Positions 9,673 through 20,054 of a stretch of DNA of 64,000 nucleotides are shown here, in pieces; within the stretch, counting starts at the first letter, position 1, and every line of letters starts with the position of its first letter. The position numbers and the translations under genes are program-made. The notes beneath the pieces are model-generated. The model saw only the letters and a list, made by a program, of their open reading frames with translations, did not search any database and had not been told where the DNA came from. Source of the stretch: Serratia proteamaculans (GTDB lineage: Bacteria; Pseudomonadota; Gammaproteobacteria; Enterobacterales; Enterobacteriaceae); assembly GCF_013337185.1 (NCBI RefSeq), contig NZ_SWDE01000008.1, positions 62,001 through 126,000 of the forward strand, read 5' to 3'.

Positions 9673-12557
9673 GGCGTCGCCACCTTACGCGGCAGGGTTT
9701 TCTGCAGCGCAGAGGCGTTTGGATAAGTTACCCAGCTCGGCTGCACGGCGTAATCCGCCTTCTCTTGCCCACTGCCACTCACCTGCGACAGCACCGCCAG
9801 CCCCTGCGGCTTAATCACCGCCTGGTGGAAATAATCCGCCAGTTTGCTCGGCGTCAACTGCTTGATCTGCTCAATCAGCTTATGACGAGTATCAAATGCG
9901 AAGTTGCCACGGTCGAAGTCATTGGAGAAGCGGCCGGCTTCTTCGCTCAGGGTTTGCGGACGCTGTTTCAGTTCGTTGATCATCGCCTGCTTATACTGCT
10001 CGAAGTCCGCTTCTTTCATCTCTCGCAGGCGCTTCTCGGTTTTCGGGTAGAAATCCTGATAGCGCTGATACAGGTACGCCGGTTGCTTGCTGTTACTTTG
10101 CAGCAGGAAACCAATCCCCCACTGACGGCCGACGGACATCGGGAAAGCAAACACCGCGTAGCCCAGCTGTTCCTGGGTACGCAGTTGGCTGTAGAACCAT
10201 GGCTGGATAATTTGGCCCAGCAGCGAGCTGTAAGCCATGCCGGTCACTTCGTCGTAGCCGGTCGGCACATACACTGCCGCCAGCGCCGAGTCGGTGCTGC
10301 TGCCTGCCCGCTGCAAATTGGCCAACTGGCTTTTAGTCACTTCAACGTCTTCGCCGTGCCACCATTCAACACCGGTACAACCCAGACGGTGTTTCAGCGT
10401 GGAGGCCAGGGTATCCACCTGCTGCTTACTCATATTGCCCACCACCAACAACTCCGGTGTCGCCTCGGCCAGCAGGCTGTCACGGTAGGCCAGCACGTCT
10501 TTCAGCGTCAGGGTTTTCAGCACCTCACGGCGCTCGCTGCGTTCGGAGTAAGGCACGCGGGACACCATCTGCACCGGCTGGATAGCCAGTTCAAACGCTT
10601 TGCCCTTCTCGGCGGAATCCAACTGTTCCAGATACCAGGATTTGGCCTGCGTCAGCTGATCTTCGGTCGGTGTGAAGCTGGAGTAGCCCTCGATCAGTGA
10701 GGTCAACAGTTGCGGCAGACGCTGGGTAAAGCCATTGGCGCTGAACTCCAGACCGTTGTTCGGCGAGGTTGAGAAACTCAGCCCGCCAACCGAAGCCTGA
10801 TAACTCAGTTGATCCAGTGAAATCCCTGCCAGATAGTCAGTCAAAGAGAATAAGACCTGGTTGCGTGCAGAATCCATGGTTTTCGCATTGCGGAACGCCA
10901 CCGTGACGTCAGCCTTAGGCTCGTCGGCAAAGTAACGGCTCGGCATATACAACACGCGCAGGCCCGGTTGGTCGACCACCATCTCCGGCTTTTTAAACTC
11001 GTGCGAAGGTTTGGTCAGGCTGAAATCATCAGGAATATACGGGTTCAGCGTGGGTAACGACAGGCTGATCCCTTTACCCAGTTGCTGCCACTGCTCAAAG
11101 CGCTGCGGGGTGATTTTATCGACCTGATACGGCGCATTGACGAAGTAGGCCATCTTGTTGTGCGGCTCATTCGGGCTGACGAACCAGATACGCGCATTTT
11201 GCGGCGTCATGGCGTCCAGACGCTCGGCAATGGCCTTGGCGTCATAGCGGTCGGCCAGGTAAGGCGAATCCAGCGTATGTTCGACCGGTACGCGCAGCAT
11301 GGTATCCACCAGCCATTCGATGTAGTCCATATCACGGGTGATCGACGGATAGCGGAAATCCAGATTCAGTACGTGGGAAATCTCATCAAAATAGCTTTGC
11401 TTGATGCCTTCGCTACGCAACATTTTCAGGTAATTGAAGATGGCCGCGACCACTTCGTCACGCTTGGCCAGGCCTTTATCGGTCAGCGAGACGCTGATCG
11501 AGAATACGCCGCCGTTGCGATCGACCATAGGATCGGCCCCGGCATTGATGGCATCCGCCAATCCCTGCTTTTGCAGCCAGTCAGACAGGGTATTTTGGCT
11601 GCGGTTGCCAATCAGGTAACTGATATAGGTATCGGTCTTGCTGCGGAATTCGGCACTGTTGTTGTCGATGCGGAATTCTACTTTCAACTGTTTGCGCGGC
11701 TGGGCCGGCACATAATGAATAATGATGCCCTGCTGTTCAGGGGTGACCGCCGGGACTTTGATCGGCGGTACGCTGGCGTCTCGGTTAGGGACCTTGCCAA
11801 AGGTTTTGGCCGCCAGTTCAGCCAGTTCCGGCAATGGCTGGTTGCTGTACAGCACCCCCATCATCAGATTGGCAGAATAATAACGTTGGTAGAATGCCGT
11901 CAGTTCATCGTGCAGTTTGCTGCCCGGCTTGTCTTTTAAGGTATCGAGGTTACCGCCAGAGAAACGCGCGCTCGGGTGAGCCGGGTTCAGCGTTTCCGCC
12001 CCGACCTGCGCCATGCGCATACCGTCGCGTGAGCGTGCCATCGTCAGTTCGGCGTTGACCGCATTACGTTCACGATCGGCGTTGCCCGGATCCAGCAGCG
12101 GCTCGGCGATGGCGTCCGCCATGCGGTCTACCGCAGGGGCCAGCGCGTCGTTTTCCACTTCCAGATAGAACGCAGTGCGGTAAGACGCGGTGCTGGCGTT
12201 ATGGCTGCCACCGTGCTTCTTCAGGAACTCCGACAGGTTTTCCGGTTGCGGATAGCGCTTGGATCCCATCAGCACCATGTGCTCCAGGTAGTGCGCTAAC
12301 CCAAGCTGACTGTTCGGATCTTCCAGCGAGCCGACCGGCAGCGCCAGCGCCGCCAGTGATTTCGGCGCCTGAGCATCGGAAACCAACAGCACGGTCATGC
12401 CGTTGGTCAGCTTGATCGCCTGATATTGGCGCGGATCGTGATCGCTTTTATTGATCTTCTCCGCCAGCGGTTGCCATCCCTGTGCGGCCCAGCTCAACGG
12501 CGCCCAAAACATAACCACTAATACTAACCCGGTGATGCGGGCCAATTGTCTGCGCAT
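9669..12557 (-). CDS. ptrA: Pitrilysin (protease III), periplasmic zinc metalloprotease
   Basis: M16-family endopeptidase degrading small peptides in the periplasm. 962 aa, the same as E. coli. The inverted zinc motif H-Y-L-E-H is at residues 89-93, in L-G-L-A-H-Y-L-E-H-M-V-L-M-G-S. The N-terminus MRRQLARITGLVLVVMFWAP is a Sec signal peptide, probably cut after S-W-A. A TTG codon at 12563 extends the frame by two residues, but the ATG at 12557 matches the family. It sits between recC and recB, as in other enterobacteria, although its function is unrelated to recombination. Confidence 0.96.
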   Translation of the reverse strand: MRRQLARITGLVLVVMFWAPLSWAAQGWQPLAEKINKSDHDPRQYQAIKLTNGMTVLLVSDAQAPKSLAALALPVGSLEDPNSQLGLAHYLEHMVLMGSKRYPQPENLSEFLKKHGGSHNASTASYRTAFYLEVENDALAPAVDRMADAIAEPLLDPGNADRERNAVNAELTMARSRDGMRMAQVGAETLNPAHPSARFSGGNLDTLKDKPGSKLHDELTAFYQRYYSANLMMGVLYSNQPLPELAELAAKTFGKVPNRDASVPPIKVPAVTPEQQGIIIHYVPAQPRKQLKVEFRIDNNSAEFRSKTDTYISYLIGNRSQNTLSDWLQKQGLADAINAGADPMVDRNGGVFSISVSLTDKGLAKRDEVVAAIFNYLKMLRSEGIKQSYFDEISHVLNLDFRYPSITRDMDYIEWLVDTMLRVPVEHTLDSPYLADRYDAKAIAERLDAMTPQNARIWFVSPNEPHNKMAYFVNAPYQVDKITPQRFEQWQQLGKGISLSLPTLNPYIPDDFSLTKPSHEFKKPEMVVDQPGLRVLYMPSRYFADEPKADVTVAFRNAKTMDSARNQVLFSLTDYLAGISLDQLSYQASVGGLSFSTSPNNGLEFSANGFTQRLPQLLTSLIEGYSSFTPTEDQLTQAKSWYLEQLDSAEKGKAFELAIQPVQMVSRVPYSERSERREVLKTLTLKDVLAYRDSLLAEATPELLVVGNMSKQQVDTLASTLKHRLGCTGVEWWHGEDVEVTKSQLANLQRAGSSTDSALAAVYVPTGYDEVTGMAYSSLLGQIIQPWFYSQLRTQEQLGYAVFAFPMSVGRQWGIGFLLQSNSKQPAYLYQRYQDFYPKTEKRLREMKEADFEQYKQAMINELKQRPQTLSEEAGRFSNDFDRGNFAFDTRHKLIEQIKQLTPSKLADYFHQAVIKPQGLAVLSQVSGSGQEKADYAVQPSWVTYPNASALQKTLPRKVATP

Positions 12558-12736
12558 ATCCAAAATAAACCCCTATTCAGACGCCGTCGCGTCACATCCC
12601 TGACGTTGACGGCGTACATCAAAACAACAAAAGCTATATGCCTGTACGTTATGTAAGACCGGGACTAACCCCGATAGTTGAATATAACCCTGATTATTTT
12701 TACCACCTCAGGGCAATCAGTACCACCGGGGGATTG
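12558..12736. other. ptrA-recC intergenic region
   Basis: About 180 bp without a gene. It should contain any promoter for ptrA-recB-recD. I could not pick out a convincing -35/-10 pair or operator. Confidence 0.4.
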
Positions 12737-15700
12737 TTACCCAAGGTTATGCCGTGCCACCGGCAACAGATAACGCTCTGTTTCGTCCAGAATTTGCGCT
12801 AAATAAATATTATCCAACTGGCGGAATACCCGCTGCACATAAGGGTCTTCACCCTCACCCGGAATACGCTGGTCGCCCTGCCAGGTTTGTAGCAGCTTGC
12901 CCCGGGCCTTGACTTGCACCTCTTCATCCCAGTCAATCTGCTGCGTTTGCGACTGGTAACACTGGCTCAGCCACGCCCAGCCACTTTTATTCAGCAACAG
13001 TAACGGCTGACACAGGCCGCGCTGATAACCCGCCACCAGTTCGGCCAATTGCTCGCGGGCCTCTTCCACGCTTAATGCAGCAAAACGCCAGACAGCCCCT
13101 TTGCGCCCGTAAATGCGGCTTTCGCCGCTGCCCCCGACGCAGCAGTACACCAGATGTTCCAGCCACAGCAATATACCGTCGACGGCCGATAAGGTTGATG
13201 GCCGCCAACGCAGCAGTCCATCGCCTTGTACCTGATGTAACCAGCCGCTGATGTGCACACCGGCAATGTCGATATCCAGTTCCAGGCTGTGCCCTTCGCT
13301 ACGTTCGGCGCGTATCTGTTCGGCCAGCTCGCTCATCTCCTCTTGCTGTTTCTGCCAGTAAATTTCGCCGAAGGGGCCAAAAGGCAACCCGCCGGCAGCT
13401 CGTACCCGCTGAAACAGGCGGCTGGCGTCCTCACCCTCAATCAGGGTGTTCAGCAGTTGGCTGTTGAACTGATAACGGCTGAGATTATCCAGGGTGAAGG
13501 GTTCTTCATCCGGCAGTTCGGTTTCTTCCAGGATGAAACTGACCCCCAGCCGCAATTGGAAGAAGGCGCGGATCGGGTGGCGGTAGAAGCGCAACAAATC
13601 GTCCAGCGAGATCTGAGTTTTCTCATCCGGCAACAGGGGCTGATTAAACGGCGGATGCGCCGCACCGCGCCGATCGGCGGCAGGCAACCATTCTGCCGCA
13701 TAGCTTTGCTCCTCGGTGTCGGGCAGAAAATTCTCAGCAGCGAACGGCATGCGTGAATGCCAGTTAAGCAAGTGTTTACCCACCCGACGTGCGCTGCCAT
13801 CAGCGTCCAGATGTTCATCGCCCGGCAGACAATAACTTTGCTCAAGGTACTCCAGCAGTTCGGTCACTAACACAGAAGGATAACGCTCGCTGTTATCCTG
13901 AATGGAGCGGCCGATAAAGCTGATATACAGCCGTTGCTGCGCCGACAAAATCGCTTCCAGGAACAGGTAACGGTCATCATCCCGGCGGCTGCGGTCACCA
14001 CGTTTGACCTGTTGCGCCATCAGATCAAAGCCTAGCGGCGGCAGAGTGCGCGGATAAACCCCGTCGTTCATGCCCAACAGGCAAACCACTTTGAATGGGA
14101 TAGAACGCATGGGCATCAGCGTACAGAAGTTGATTTGCCCGGCCAGGAAACGCTGGCTGATGCGTTCCTGATCGAGGCGTGCAGCCAACTCATCCCGCAG
14201 GATAGACAGCGGGACCTCATCGGGATAGCGCGCCGCCAGCCCGAATTCAAACAGCTTGTTCCACTCCCGCTCTATCAGTGCCAACACCACTTCCGTTTCG
14301 CCGTCCTGCTCAAAGAAGGTCTCAAGCAACTGGCGACACAGTGGCTGCCACTCCGGCAAAGAGCGTGCCTGCCCCAGCCGTTGCCGCCAACGACTCAGCG
14401 CCGCCAGCAGTTCCGCCAGTTGCCCGGCCAGTTCGGCGACCAGCCCGCTCGACTCGTCATAAGGCAAAACGCCCTGCCAATCACCGGCATTGCTGTCCAT
14501 CGCGTAGCCCAGCAGCATGCGCGTAATGCCAAATTGCCAGGTATGCTGGCCGGTAGCGGGCAGATCCAATTCACGCACGTTGTCATCATCCAGCCCCCAG
14601 CGCACGCCAGACTCACCAACCCAGTGGCGCAGCAGGCGCAAGCCTTCCTCCCGAATGGAGAAACGCGCCGCCAGTGCTGGAACCTCCAGCAAAGCCAGTA
14701 CCTGTTCTGAGGTAAAACGGCTCTGCGGCAGATCCAATAACGAAATAAACGCCTGTAGCGCCGGGTGCGCCTGGCTGGCTTTTCGGTCAGAGATGGCAAA
14801 CGGCAGATAACGTTCGGGCGAGGCGTTACCGAACACCGCCTGAATATAAGGGGTGTAACTGTCGATATCCGCCACCATCACGATGATGTCCCGCGGCGTC
14901 AGCTCAGGATCACCTGCCAGCATGCTCAACAGTTGGTCATGCAGCACCTCTACCTCACGCTGCGGGCTATGGCAGGCGTGCAGGCTGATAGACCTGTCGG
15001 CCGGATCCAGTCGACGTTTGGTGTCGCTGCTCTCCAGCGTTTCCGGGGTGGTGCCTATCACCGCGCTATTCTTCAGCTCCAGCATATCGTGCTGAATGCC
15101 ATGCAACAGATTGTCCGCAGGGATATCCACAAAGGCAAAAACCTCTTCTGAAGATTCAATCTGCGAAAGTAAAAAATGGTGGTCGCGCCCCAGCTTGCCC
15201 CATGAGGCCAACAGCGGGTTCGGCAGGTCTTGCTCGCCGGCGTCATTAAACAATGCCGAGGCGTTATCCGGATCCCTGAATAACGAATATTCCGTTTTAT
15301 CGCGATAATGCTGCCTTTTGCGGCTCTGTAATTTCGCCAGGAAGGACTGGCTCTGAATGTCCCCCCAATAGTAGCGGCAGGGGTTGGTGAACATCAGATG
15401 AATATCGATATGCTTGCCCAGCGCCTGCAGCGCTTCCAGATATACCGGCGGCAAGGCCGAGATGCCGCAGATAAACACCCGAGGCGGCAACCCCGCAGGT
15501 GGGGATTCAGCTTTATCTAACGCGCTGATAAAACGGCGATACAGGTTGGCACGATGCCATTCCGGTTGCCCCAGCTCCTGGGTGTATTCGACCAGTCGTG
15601 CCCACAGGGGGGCCTGCCACTGCTGTGCCTCCGCCAGTCCGTCAATGCGTTCGCCTTTCTGCCAGCTTTCCAGCCATTGCGGGCGATACACCAGATATTG

Positions 15701-16108
15701 GTCAAACAGGTCGGCTACCCGGCCGGCAAGCTGGTGGATCTTCCGCTTGTCGCCGTCGTCAGTGAGGTAATGCTGCAGCGGGGCGAATTCAGGCTGAGTG
15801 AGCAGATCGGGCAGCAGCCACATCAGCTTCCAGGTCATAGCATCTTTGCTGAAGGCACTCTCTTTCGGGATCCCCGGTAACACCCGGGTAAACATGTCCC
15901 AGATGAAGGTAGCCGGCAGCGGGAAAGCGATGTTGGCAGCAATGCCAAACTGTTCCGCCAGTTGCATCTGTAGCCACTGCGCCATACCGGGGCTCTGCAC
16001 CAGCACCACTTCCTGTTGAAAAGGATCGGCCAATGGCTCTCTGGCTATCAACGCGCTGGTTAACGTTTTCAGCAAATCCAACTGATTGGAATGATAAACC
16101 CTAAACAT
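12737..16108 (-). CDS. recC: Exodeoxyribonuclease V subunit gamma, RecC
   Basis: Scaffold subunit of RecBCD; it splits the duplex and reads Chi in the 3' strand through an inactive nuclease-like domain. 1123 aa (E. coli 1122). Matches E. coli RecC from the first residues (MFRVYHSNQLDLL; V-Q-S-P-G-M-A-Q-W-L-Q-M) through the very conserved central block R-S-I-P-F-K-V-V-C-L-L-G-M-N-D-G-V-Y-P-R. First gene of the recC-ptrA-recB-recD run and complete. Confidence 0.97.
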   Translation of the reverse strand: MFRVYHSNQLDLLKTLTSALIAREPLADPFQQEVVLVQSPGMAQWLQMQLAEQFGIAANIAFPLPATFIWDMFTRVLPGIPKESAFSKDAMTWKLMWLLPDLLTQPEFAPLQHYLTDDGDKRKIHQLAGRVADLFDQYLVYRPQWLESWQKGERIDGLAEAQQWQAPLWARLVEYTQELGQPEWHRANLYRRFISALDKAESPPAGLPPRVFICGISALPPVYLEALQALGKHIDIHLMFTNPCRYYWGDIQSQSFLAKLQSRKRQHYRDKTEYSLFRDPDNASALFNDAGEQDLPNPLLASWGKLGRDHHFLLSQIESSEEVFAFVDIPADNLLHGIQHDMLELKNSAVIGTTPETLESSDTKRRLDPADRSISLHACHSPQREVEVLHDQLLSMLAGDPELTPRDIIVMVADIDSYTPYIQAVFGNASPERYLPFAISDRKASQAHPALQAFISLLDLPQSRFTSEQVLALLEVPALAARFSIREEGLRLLRHWVGESGVRWGLDDDNVRELDLPATGQHTWQFGITRMLLGYAMDSNAGDWQGVLPYDESSGLVAELAGQLAELLAALSRWRQRLGQARSLPEWQPLCRQLLETFFEQDGETEVVLALIEREWNKLFEFGLAARYPDEVPLSILRDELAARLDQERISQRFLAGQINFCTLMPMRSIPFKVVCLLGMNDGVYPRTLPPLGFDLMAQQVKRGDRSRRDDDRYLFLEAILSAQQRLYISFIGRSIQDNSERYPSVLVTELLEYLEQSYCLPGDEHLDADGSARRVGKHLLNWHSRMPFAAENFLPDTEEQSYAAEWLPAADRRGAAHPPFNQPLLPDEKTQISLDDLLRFYRHPIRAFFQLRLGVSFILEETELPDEEPFTLDNLSRYQFNSQLLNTLIEGEDASRLFQRVRAAGGLPFGPFGEIYWQKQQEEMSELAEQIRAERSEGHSLELDIDIAGVHISGWLHQVQGDGLLRWRPSTLSAVDGILLWLEHLVYCCVGGSGESRIYGRKGAVWRFAALSVEEAREQLAELVAGYQRGLCQPLLLLNKSGWAWLSQCYQSQTQQIDWDEEVQVKARGKLLQTWQGDQRIPGEGEDPYVQRVFRQLDNIYLAQILDETERYLLPVARHNLG

Positions 16109-16141
16109 TGGGAGCTCCCTTAAAACAAAATATCTGCCGGA

Positions 16142-16483
16142 TCACTGACGTATGCAGTACCAACGACTGAGTTCCGCCCACTGCCGTTGGGGCGTTTGTA
16201 TTCTTACCGTCAGCCGTTGGCAGTCGGCTTGCGGGGTGCTTAACCCGGTCTGACGCTGCCATCCGGGTGTCGGTAGCGGTAGCCCGACATCCACCCGCCC
16301 GGTAGCGGCGAAAACTTCCAATTGCTGATGCGCCAACGACCAGGCCTGTCGATACTGCCACTGACGCTGGAACGACTGCAACAGCACCTGATGATACTGT
16401 AACAATCCCAGCAGCGACACCGCGAACAGCAACGCGGCAATCAGTACCTCCGGCAGGCTGAATCCCCGTTGGTTACTCCGCAC
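16142..16483 (-). CDS. ppdC: Prepilin peptidase-dependent protein C (pseudopilin-like)
   Basis: 113 aa. Type IV pilin-like N-terminus: short basic leader MRSNQRG, then F-S-L-P-E-V-L-I and a hydrophobic helix; a prepilin peptidase would cut after G7, leaving F at +1 and E at +5. Last gene of the ppdA-ppdB-ygdB-ppdC set; its start overlaps the end of ygdB by 11 bp. In E. coli these are minor pseudopilins of a type IV pilus system; a role in Serratia is inferred only from homology. Confidence 0.88.
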   Translation of the reverse strand: MRSNQRGFSLPEVLIAALLFAVSLLGLLQYHQVLLQSFQRQWQYRQAWSLAHQQLEVFAATGRVDVGLPLPTPGWQRQTGLSTPQADCQRLTVRIQTPQRQWAELSRWYCIRQ

Positions 16484-16919
16484 AGTCAGCCTGCTTTTTT
16501 TCAGGGCAAAAATCCAACCAGCCGCCGGTCTCCGCTCTCAGCGCAATGGCGCCCCCTGAACCATCAGGCTGGGTTCGTTGATATAACCGCAACGGTTCCC
16601 CACGGCTCATCTGCGCATCACCACGTACCAGCACCATGCCTGCCTGAGAGGATAACTTTGCACAGGCCCGCAGCTCGCCGGTTTGCTGGCACCACCAGCC
16701 GTTGGCGGCGAGCCTGCCGCTTGGCCAGGGCTGCGCAACACCCCAACTAAGCGCCGAAGCGGCCTGATTGTAAGCCTGTAAATATTGCTTCTCGTCGGCA
16801 GCCAGCAGCAAAGCACTGTCCAGTTGGCGATGCTGGGCATTCAATAGCATCAGCCCCATCACCAGCAGCATCATCACCGCCGCCAGAGTGCTGCCTCCCT
16901 GCTGCCCGCCAGCGCTCAT
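16473..16919 (-). CDS. ygdB: DUF2509 family protein YgdB, pseudopilin cluster
   Basis: 148 aa (E. coli about 135). Short polar start MSAGGQQGGSTLAAVMML leading into one hydrophobic helix, then a C-terminal domain ending in G-W-L-D-F-C-P-E-K-K-Q-A-D-C, which matches the end of E. coli YgdB (G-W-S-D-F-C-P). It resembles a PilX-type minor pilin without a clear prepilin peptidase site. The start overlaps the ppdB stop by 4 bp. Confidence 0.85.
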   Translation of the reverse strand: MSAGGQQGGSTLAAVMMLLVMGLMLLNAQHRQLDSALLLAADEKQYLQAYNQAASALSWGVAQPWPSGRLAANGWWCQQTGELRACAKLSSQAGMVLVRGDAQMSRGEPLRLYQRTQPDGSGGAIALRAETGGWLDFCPEKKQADCAE

Positions 16920-17494
16920 GGCAGCGAGGCCATATTAACCGCCCACTGCAGACTGCGCCGTATACCGCCATCCGCTTTTGAACGGCCACTCAAGGTCAAG
17001 ACAACCCAGCGTTTACCACTGTCGCCCGCCTTCACCTTGACGCTGAAGGCTTCAATACGCACTTCGTCGTTATCCAGCAGACGCTCCCAGCCAGCGCCAT
17101 GGCAGTGTCTCACCCCACGTTGCCCTTCCAGCCGACCTTGCCGTAAGCGGTAACCGAAGTATCCGGCGTCAGCGCCGAAAGTTTCCCAGCGCCCACTGCG
17201 GGTGATGTCATAGGCGACTATCACACAACTGCCCACGGCCTCCCCGCCCACCCGGCCAATCAACAAGGGTTGCCCCTGGCACTGACCGGCACAGAAACCG
17301 GCGCGGCGCAGATCTTTCTCAATGCCAAAGGCTAACTGCCGCAGCACCGATTCCAGCCGATAATGCCGACCCACATCGACACTGTGCTGACGCAAGACCG
17401 GATAAGTTTTAGCCGCCGCCAACGCAATCAGGCTGCCAAACGTCAGCGCCAGCATCACCTCCGGCAAGGTAAAACCACGCTCTAGGGCTGGCAT
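16916..17494 (-). CDS. ppdB: Prepilin peptidase-dependent protein B (pseudopilin-like)
   Basis: 192 aa (E. coli 187). The leader MPALERG is followed by F-T-L-P-E-V-M-L-A-L-T-F-G, a consensus prepilin peptidase site with E at +5, a transmembrane helix, and a globular domain with several cysteines (F-C-A-G-Q-C; H-C-H-G). Its start overlaps the ppdA stop region by 13 bp, so it is co-translated in the cluster. Confidence 0.88.
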   Translation of the reverse strand: MPALERGFTLPEVMLALTFGSLIALAAAKTYPVLRQHSVDVGRHYRLESVLRQLAFGIEKDLRRAGFCAGQCQGQPLLIGRVGGEAVGSCVIVAYDITRSGRWETFGADAGYFGYRLRQGRLEGQRGVRHCHGAGWERLLDNDEVRIEAFSVKVKAGDSGKRWVVLTLSGRSKADGGIRRSLQWAVNMASLP

Positions 17495-17988
17495 GTCGCG
17501 ATCCCTCTCATGCTCACGCCTTCACTGCATAGCCGTAGCCGCCCCTTGGCAGACAGCACCAACCGCAGGCGGCCTGCGCCATTGCTGAGCAAGATGTGCC
17601 CGGCCTGCGCATTGTTACGCAGACCATAAAATCCCATATCCTTTTGAGTAAAACCCGCCAGTTGCACGTCCCGATAGCCGGGGCTGAACACATCATCGCC
17701 GAGCGCTGCACAATCCACTGGCGCTTCACCACTGCCGATACACCAGGGATCGCCGGTTTTAAACCCCAGCAGTGCCGTGCGGTTGCGCCAGTTGGCGTCA
17801 GCCTGTAACCGGGTGAGAAATGCCAGTAGTTGCTGCGCGGTATGTTCCAGCCGCAAAGCCTGTTGATAATGACGCCAGTGGCTAACCCCCCAGCCGGTCA
17901 GCAGGCCTGCCAGGGTTATCACCACCAGCAGCTCAATCAGCGTCATCCCGCGCTGGCCATCAATGTTGAAAATCATCTTGTCGTTCAT
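17482..17988 (-). CDS. ppdA: Prepilin peptidase-dependent protein A (pseudopilin, GspH/FimT-like)
   Basis: About 168 aa from the ATG at 17988. The N-terminus MNDKMIFNIDGQRG-MTLIE has the prepilin peptidase glycine before M-T-L-I-E and then a hydrophobic helix. The frame runs up to a GTG at 18015, and a second ATG exists at 17976; none has a strong ribosome site, so the start is uncertain by a few codons. The C-terminal G-R-L-R-L-C-S-E-G matches E. coli PpdA (G-R-L-R-L-C-Q-Q-G). First gene of the four-gene pseudopilin run. Confidence 0.85.
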   Translation of the reverse strand: MNDKMIFNIDGQRGMTLIELLVVITLAGLLTGWGVSHWRHYQQALRLEHTAQQLLAFLTRLQADANWRNRTALLGFKTGDPWCIGSGEAPVDCAALGDDVFSPGYRDVQLAGFTQKDMGFYGLRNNAQAGHILLSNGAGRLRLVLSAKGRLRLCSEGVSMRGIATCQP

Positions 17989-18140
17989 GGCGGCCAGTGT
18001 AACCAGGGGCACCACAAGATAAAGACGGCGTTATCCGGCCTGAAGCGCGCCGCGCAACCTTTCTATGAAACTGGCGGGAGAAACCAACAAAATGCGAAGC
18101 GGAACGCAGAAACAATCAGGGCGGATCGGCAGAAATAAAC

Positions 18141-18163
18141 AAGGGCGCAACCAGTGCGCCCTT
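18141..18163 (-). terminator. Terminator of the lgt-thyA transcript
   Basis: On the minus strand a perfect 9-bp stem AAGGGCGCA / TGCGCCCTT with a 5-nt loop is followed by GTTTATTT. It starts 24 bp after the thyA stop. Confidence 0.75.
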
Positions 18164-18186
18164 GGGGATCAATCATCGGGTAAAAA

Positions 18187-18981
18187 TCAGATGGCAACCG
18201 GTGCCTTGATGGCTGGGTGCGGATCGTAACCTTCGATTTCAAAGTCTTCGAAACGGTAATCGAACAGCGATGCCGGCTTGCGCTTAATCACCAGCTTCGG
18301 CAAGGCACGCGGTTCACGGGTAAGTTGCAGCCGGGTTTGTTCCATATGGTTGCTGTACAGGTGAGTGTCGCCGCCGGTCCAGACGAAATCACCCACTTCC
18401 AGGTCACATTGCTGCGCCATCATATGTACCAACAGCGCATAGCTGGCAATGTTGAACGGCAGGCCGAGGAACACATCGCAGGAACGCTGGTACAGTTGGC
18501 AAGACAATTTGCCATCCGCCACGTAGAACTGGAAGAACGCGTGGCACGGTGCCAACGCCATCTGATCCAACTCCCCCACGTTCCAGGCTGAAACAATGAT
18601 ACGGCGTGAATCCGGATCCTGTTTCAACTGGTTCAGCACGGTGGTCAATTGATCGATCTGACGACCATCCGCCGTGCCCCAGGCACGCCACTGTTTGCCA
18701 TATACCGGCCCAAGACTGCCGTTTTCGTCGGCCCATTCGTCCCAAATGCTGACGTTGTTTTCCCGCAGATAAGCCACGTTGGTATCGCCATTCAGGAACC
18801 ACAGCAGTTCATGGATGATCGAACGCAGGTGACACTTTTTGGTGGTGACCAGCGGAAACCCTTCCTGCAAATTGAAACGCATCTGGTGGCCGAATATCGA
18901 CAAGGTGCCAGTGCCGGTACGGTCGGCTTTAGGGGTGCCCTCGGCGAGCACTTTGTTCATCAAATCCAGATACTGTTTCAT
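18187..18981 (-). CDS. thyA: Thymidylate synthase
   Basis: dUMP + 5,10-methylene-THF to dTMP + DHF, in the cytoplasm. 264 aa, identical in length to E. coli. Nucleophile Cys146 in A-P-C-H-A-F-F-Q; phosphate-binding Arg126/Arg127 in D-S-R-R-I-I-V; dUMP-binding [13 protein letters not shown]. Lies 7 bp downstream of lgt, which implies one transcript, as in E. coli. Confidence 0.98.
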   Translation of the reverse strand: MKQYLDLMNKVLAEGTPKADRTGTGTLSIFGHQMRFNLQEGFPLVTTKKCHLRSIIHELLWFLNGDTNVAYLRENNVSIWDEWADENGSLGPVYGKQWRAWGTADGRQIDQLTTVLNQLKQDPDSRRIIVSAWNVGELDQMALAPCHAFFQFYVADGKLSCQLYQRSCDVFLGLPFNIASYALLVHMMAQQCDLEVGDFVWTGGDTHLYSNHMEQTRLQLTREPRALPKLVIKRKPASLFDYRFEDFEIEGYDPHPAIKAPVAI

Positions 18982-18988
18982 TTGTTCC

Positions 18989-19861
18989 TCACGACAGTTG
19001 TTGCTGCGGGCGGCGGCGATACGCCCAAATCATCATAATAATACCGGCCACCACCATAGGAACGGACAGGATCTGCCCCATGCTGATTACGCCGTCGAAC
19101 AGGCCGAGCTGGGCATCCGGCTGGCGGAAAGCTTCGACAATAATACGGAATGCACCATAGCCAATCAGGAACAGGCCGGAGACGGCGCCCATCGGCCGCG
19201 GCTTGCGGATAAACAGGTTCAGAATGATAAACAGCACCACGCCTTCCAACAGCAGTTCATACAGCTGGGACGGGTGACGCGGCAACACGCCGTATTGGTT
19301 CAGGATAGGCAACAATTTCGGGTCGGCGGCGGCAAGCGCCACGTCTTCTGCACGCGAGCTTGGGAACAGCATCGCCCATGGGGTATCGGTAGTCACACGG
19401 CCCCAGAGTTCACCGTTGATAAAGTTGCCCAGGCGACCGGCGCCCAGGCCGAATGGGATCAGCGGGGCGATAAAATCAGAAACCTGGAAGAAGGTACGTT
19501 TGGTGCGGCGAGCGAACCAGAACATCACCAGGATCACCCCCATCAAACCGCCATGGAATGACATGCCGCCATCCCAGACTTTGAACAGATAGAGCGGGTT
19601 TTCCATGAACAGCGGCAGGTTGTAGAACAACACATAACCCACGCGCCCACCGATGAACACACCGAGGAAACCGGCGTACAGCAGGTTCTCTACTTCATCC
19701 TTGGTCCAGCCGCTGCCGGGTTTGTTAGCCCGGCGTACCGCCAGCCACATGGCAAAAACAAAGCCAACCAGGTACATCAGACCGTACCAATGCAGAGAAA
19801 CCGGGCCGATCGAGAAAATCACCGGATCAAATTTAGGAAACGCCAGATAGCTATTGGTCAT
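18989..19861 (-). CDS. lgt: Prolipoprotein diacylglyceryl transferase
   Basis: Inner-membrane enzyme moving diacylglycerol from phosphatidylglycerol to the lipobox Cys of prolipoproteins. 290 aa (E. coli 291) with about seven hydrophobic segments. The Lgt signature is present: H-G-G-L-M-G and [16 protein letters not shown]. Co-transcribed with thyA. YgdR (25207) is one likely substrate in this window. Confidence 0.98.
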   Translation of the reverse strand: MTNSYLAFPKFDPVIFSIGPVSLHWYGLMYLVGFVFAMWLAVRRANKPGSGWTKDEVENLLYAGFLGVFIGGRVGYVLFYNLPLFMENPLYLFKVWDGGMSFHGGLMGVILVMFWFARRTKRTFFQVSDFIAPLIPFGLGAGRLGNFINGELWGRVTTDTPWAMLFPSSRAEDVALAAADPKLLPILNQYGVLPRHPSQLYELLLEGVVLFIILNLFIRKPRPMGAVSGLFLIGYGAFRIIVEAFRQPDAQLGLFDGVISMGQILSVPMVVAGIIMMIWAYRRRPQQQLS

Positions 19862-20054
19862 CTATCACCACAACATGTCTATTATTCTTCCCCATCCGGG
19901 GGCGGCAGGTGCCAAACGCGGTGAAACTCAGCGGGAACACTATTTTTCCGTGGCTTTCAACGCAGTTGAGGAAGCGGATAATAGCATAAGCTTAACCGCC
20001 TTCGGACTGGCACGCCGGGAAAAGTTCTGTAAAAAAATCAGTCAGCCCGCGGCC

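Noticed and set aside
9765-10700. 311-codon plus-strand open frame
   Set aside because: Antisense to ptrA; no recognisable domain, shadow of a conserved gene.
11082-11939. 285-codon plus-strand open frame
   Set aside because: Antisense to ptrA; no ribosome site or family match.
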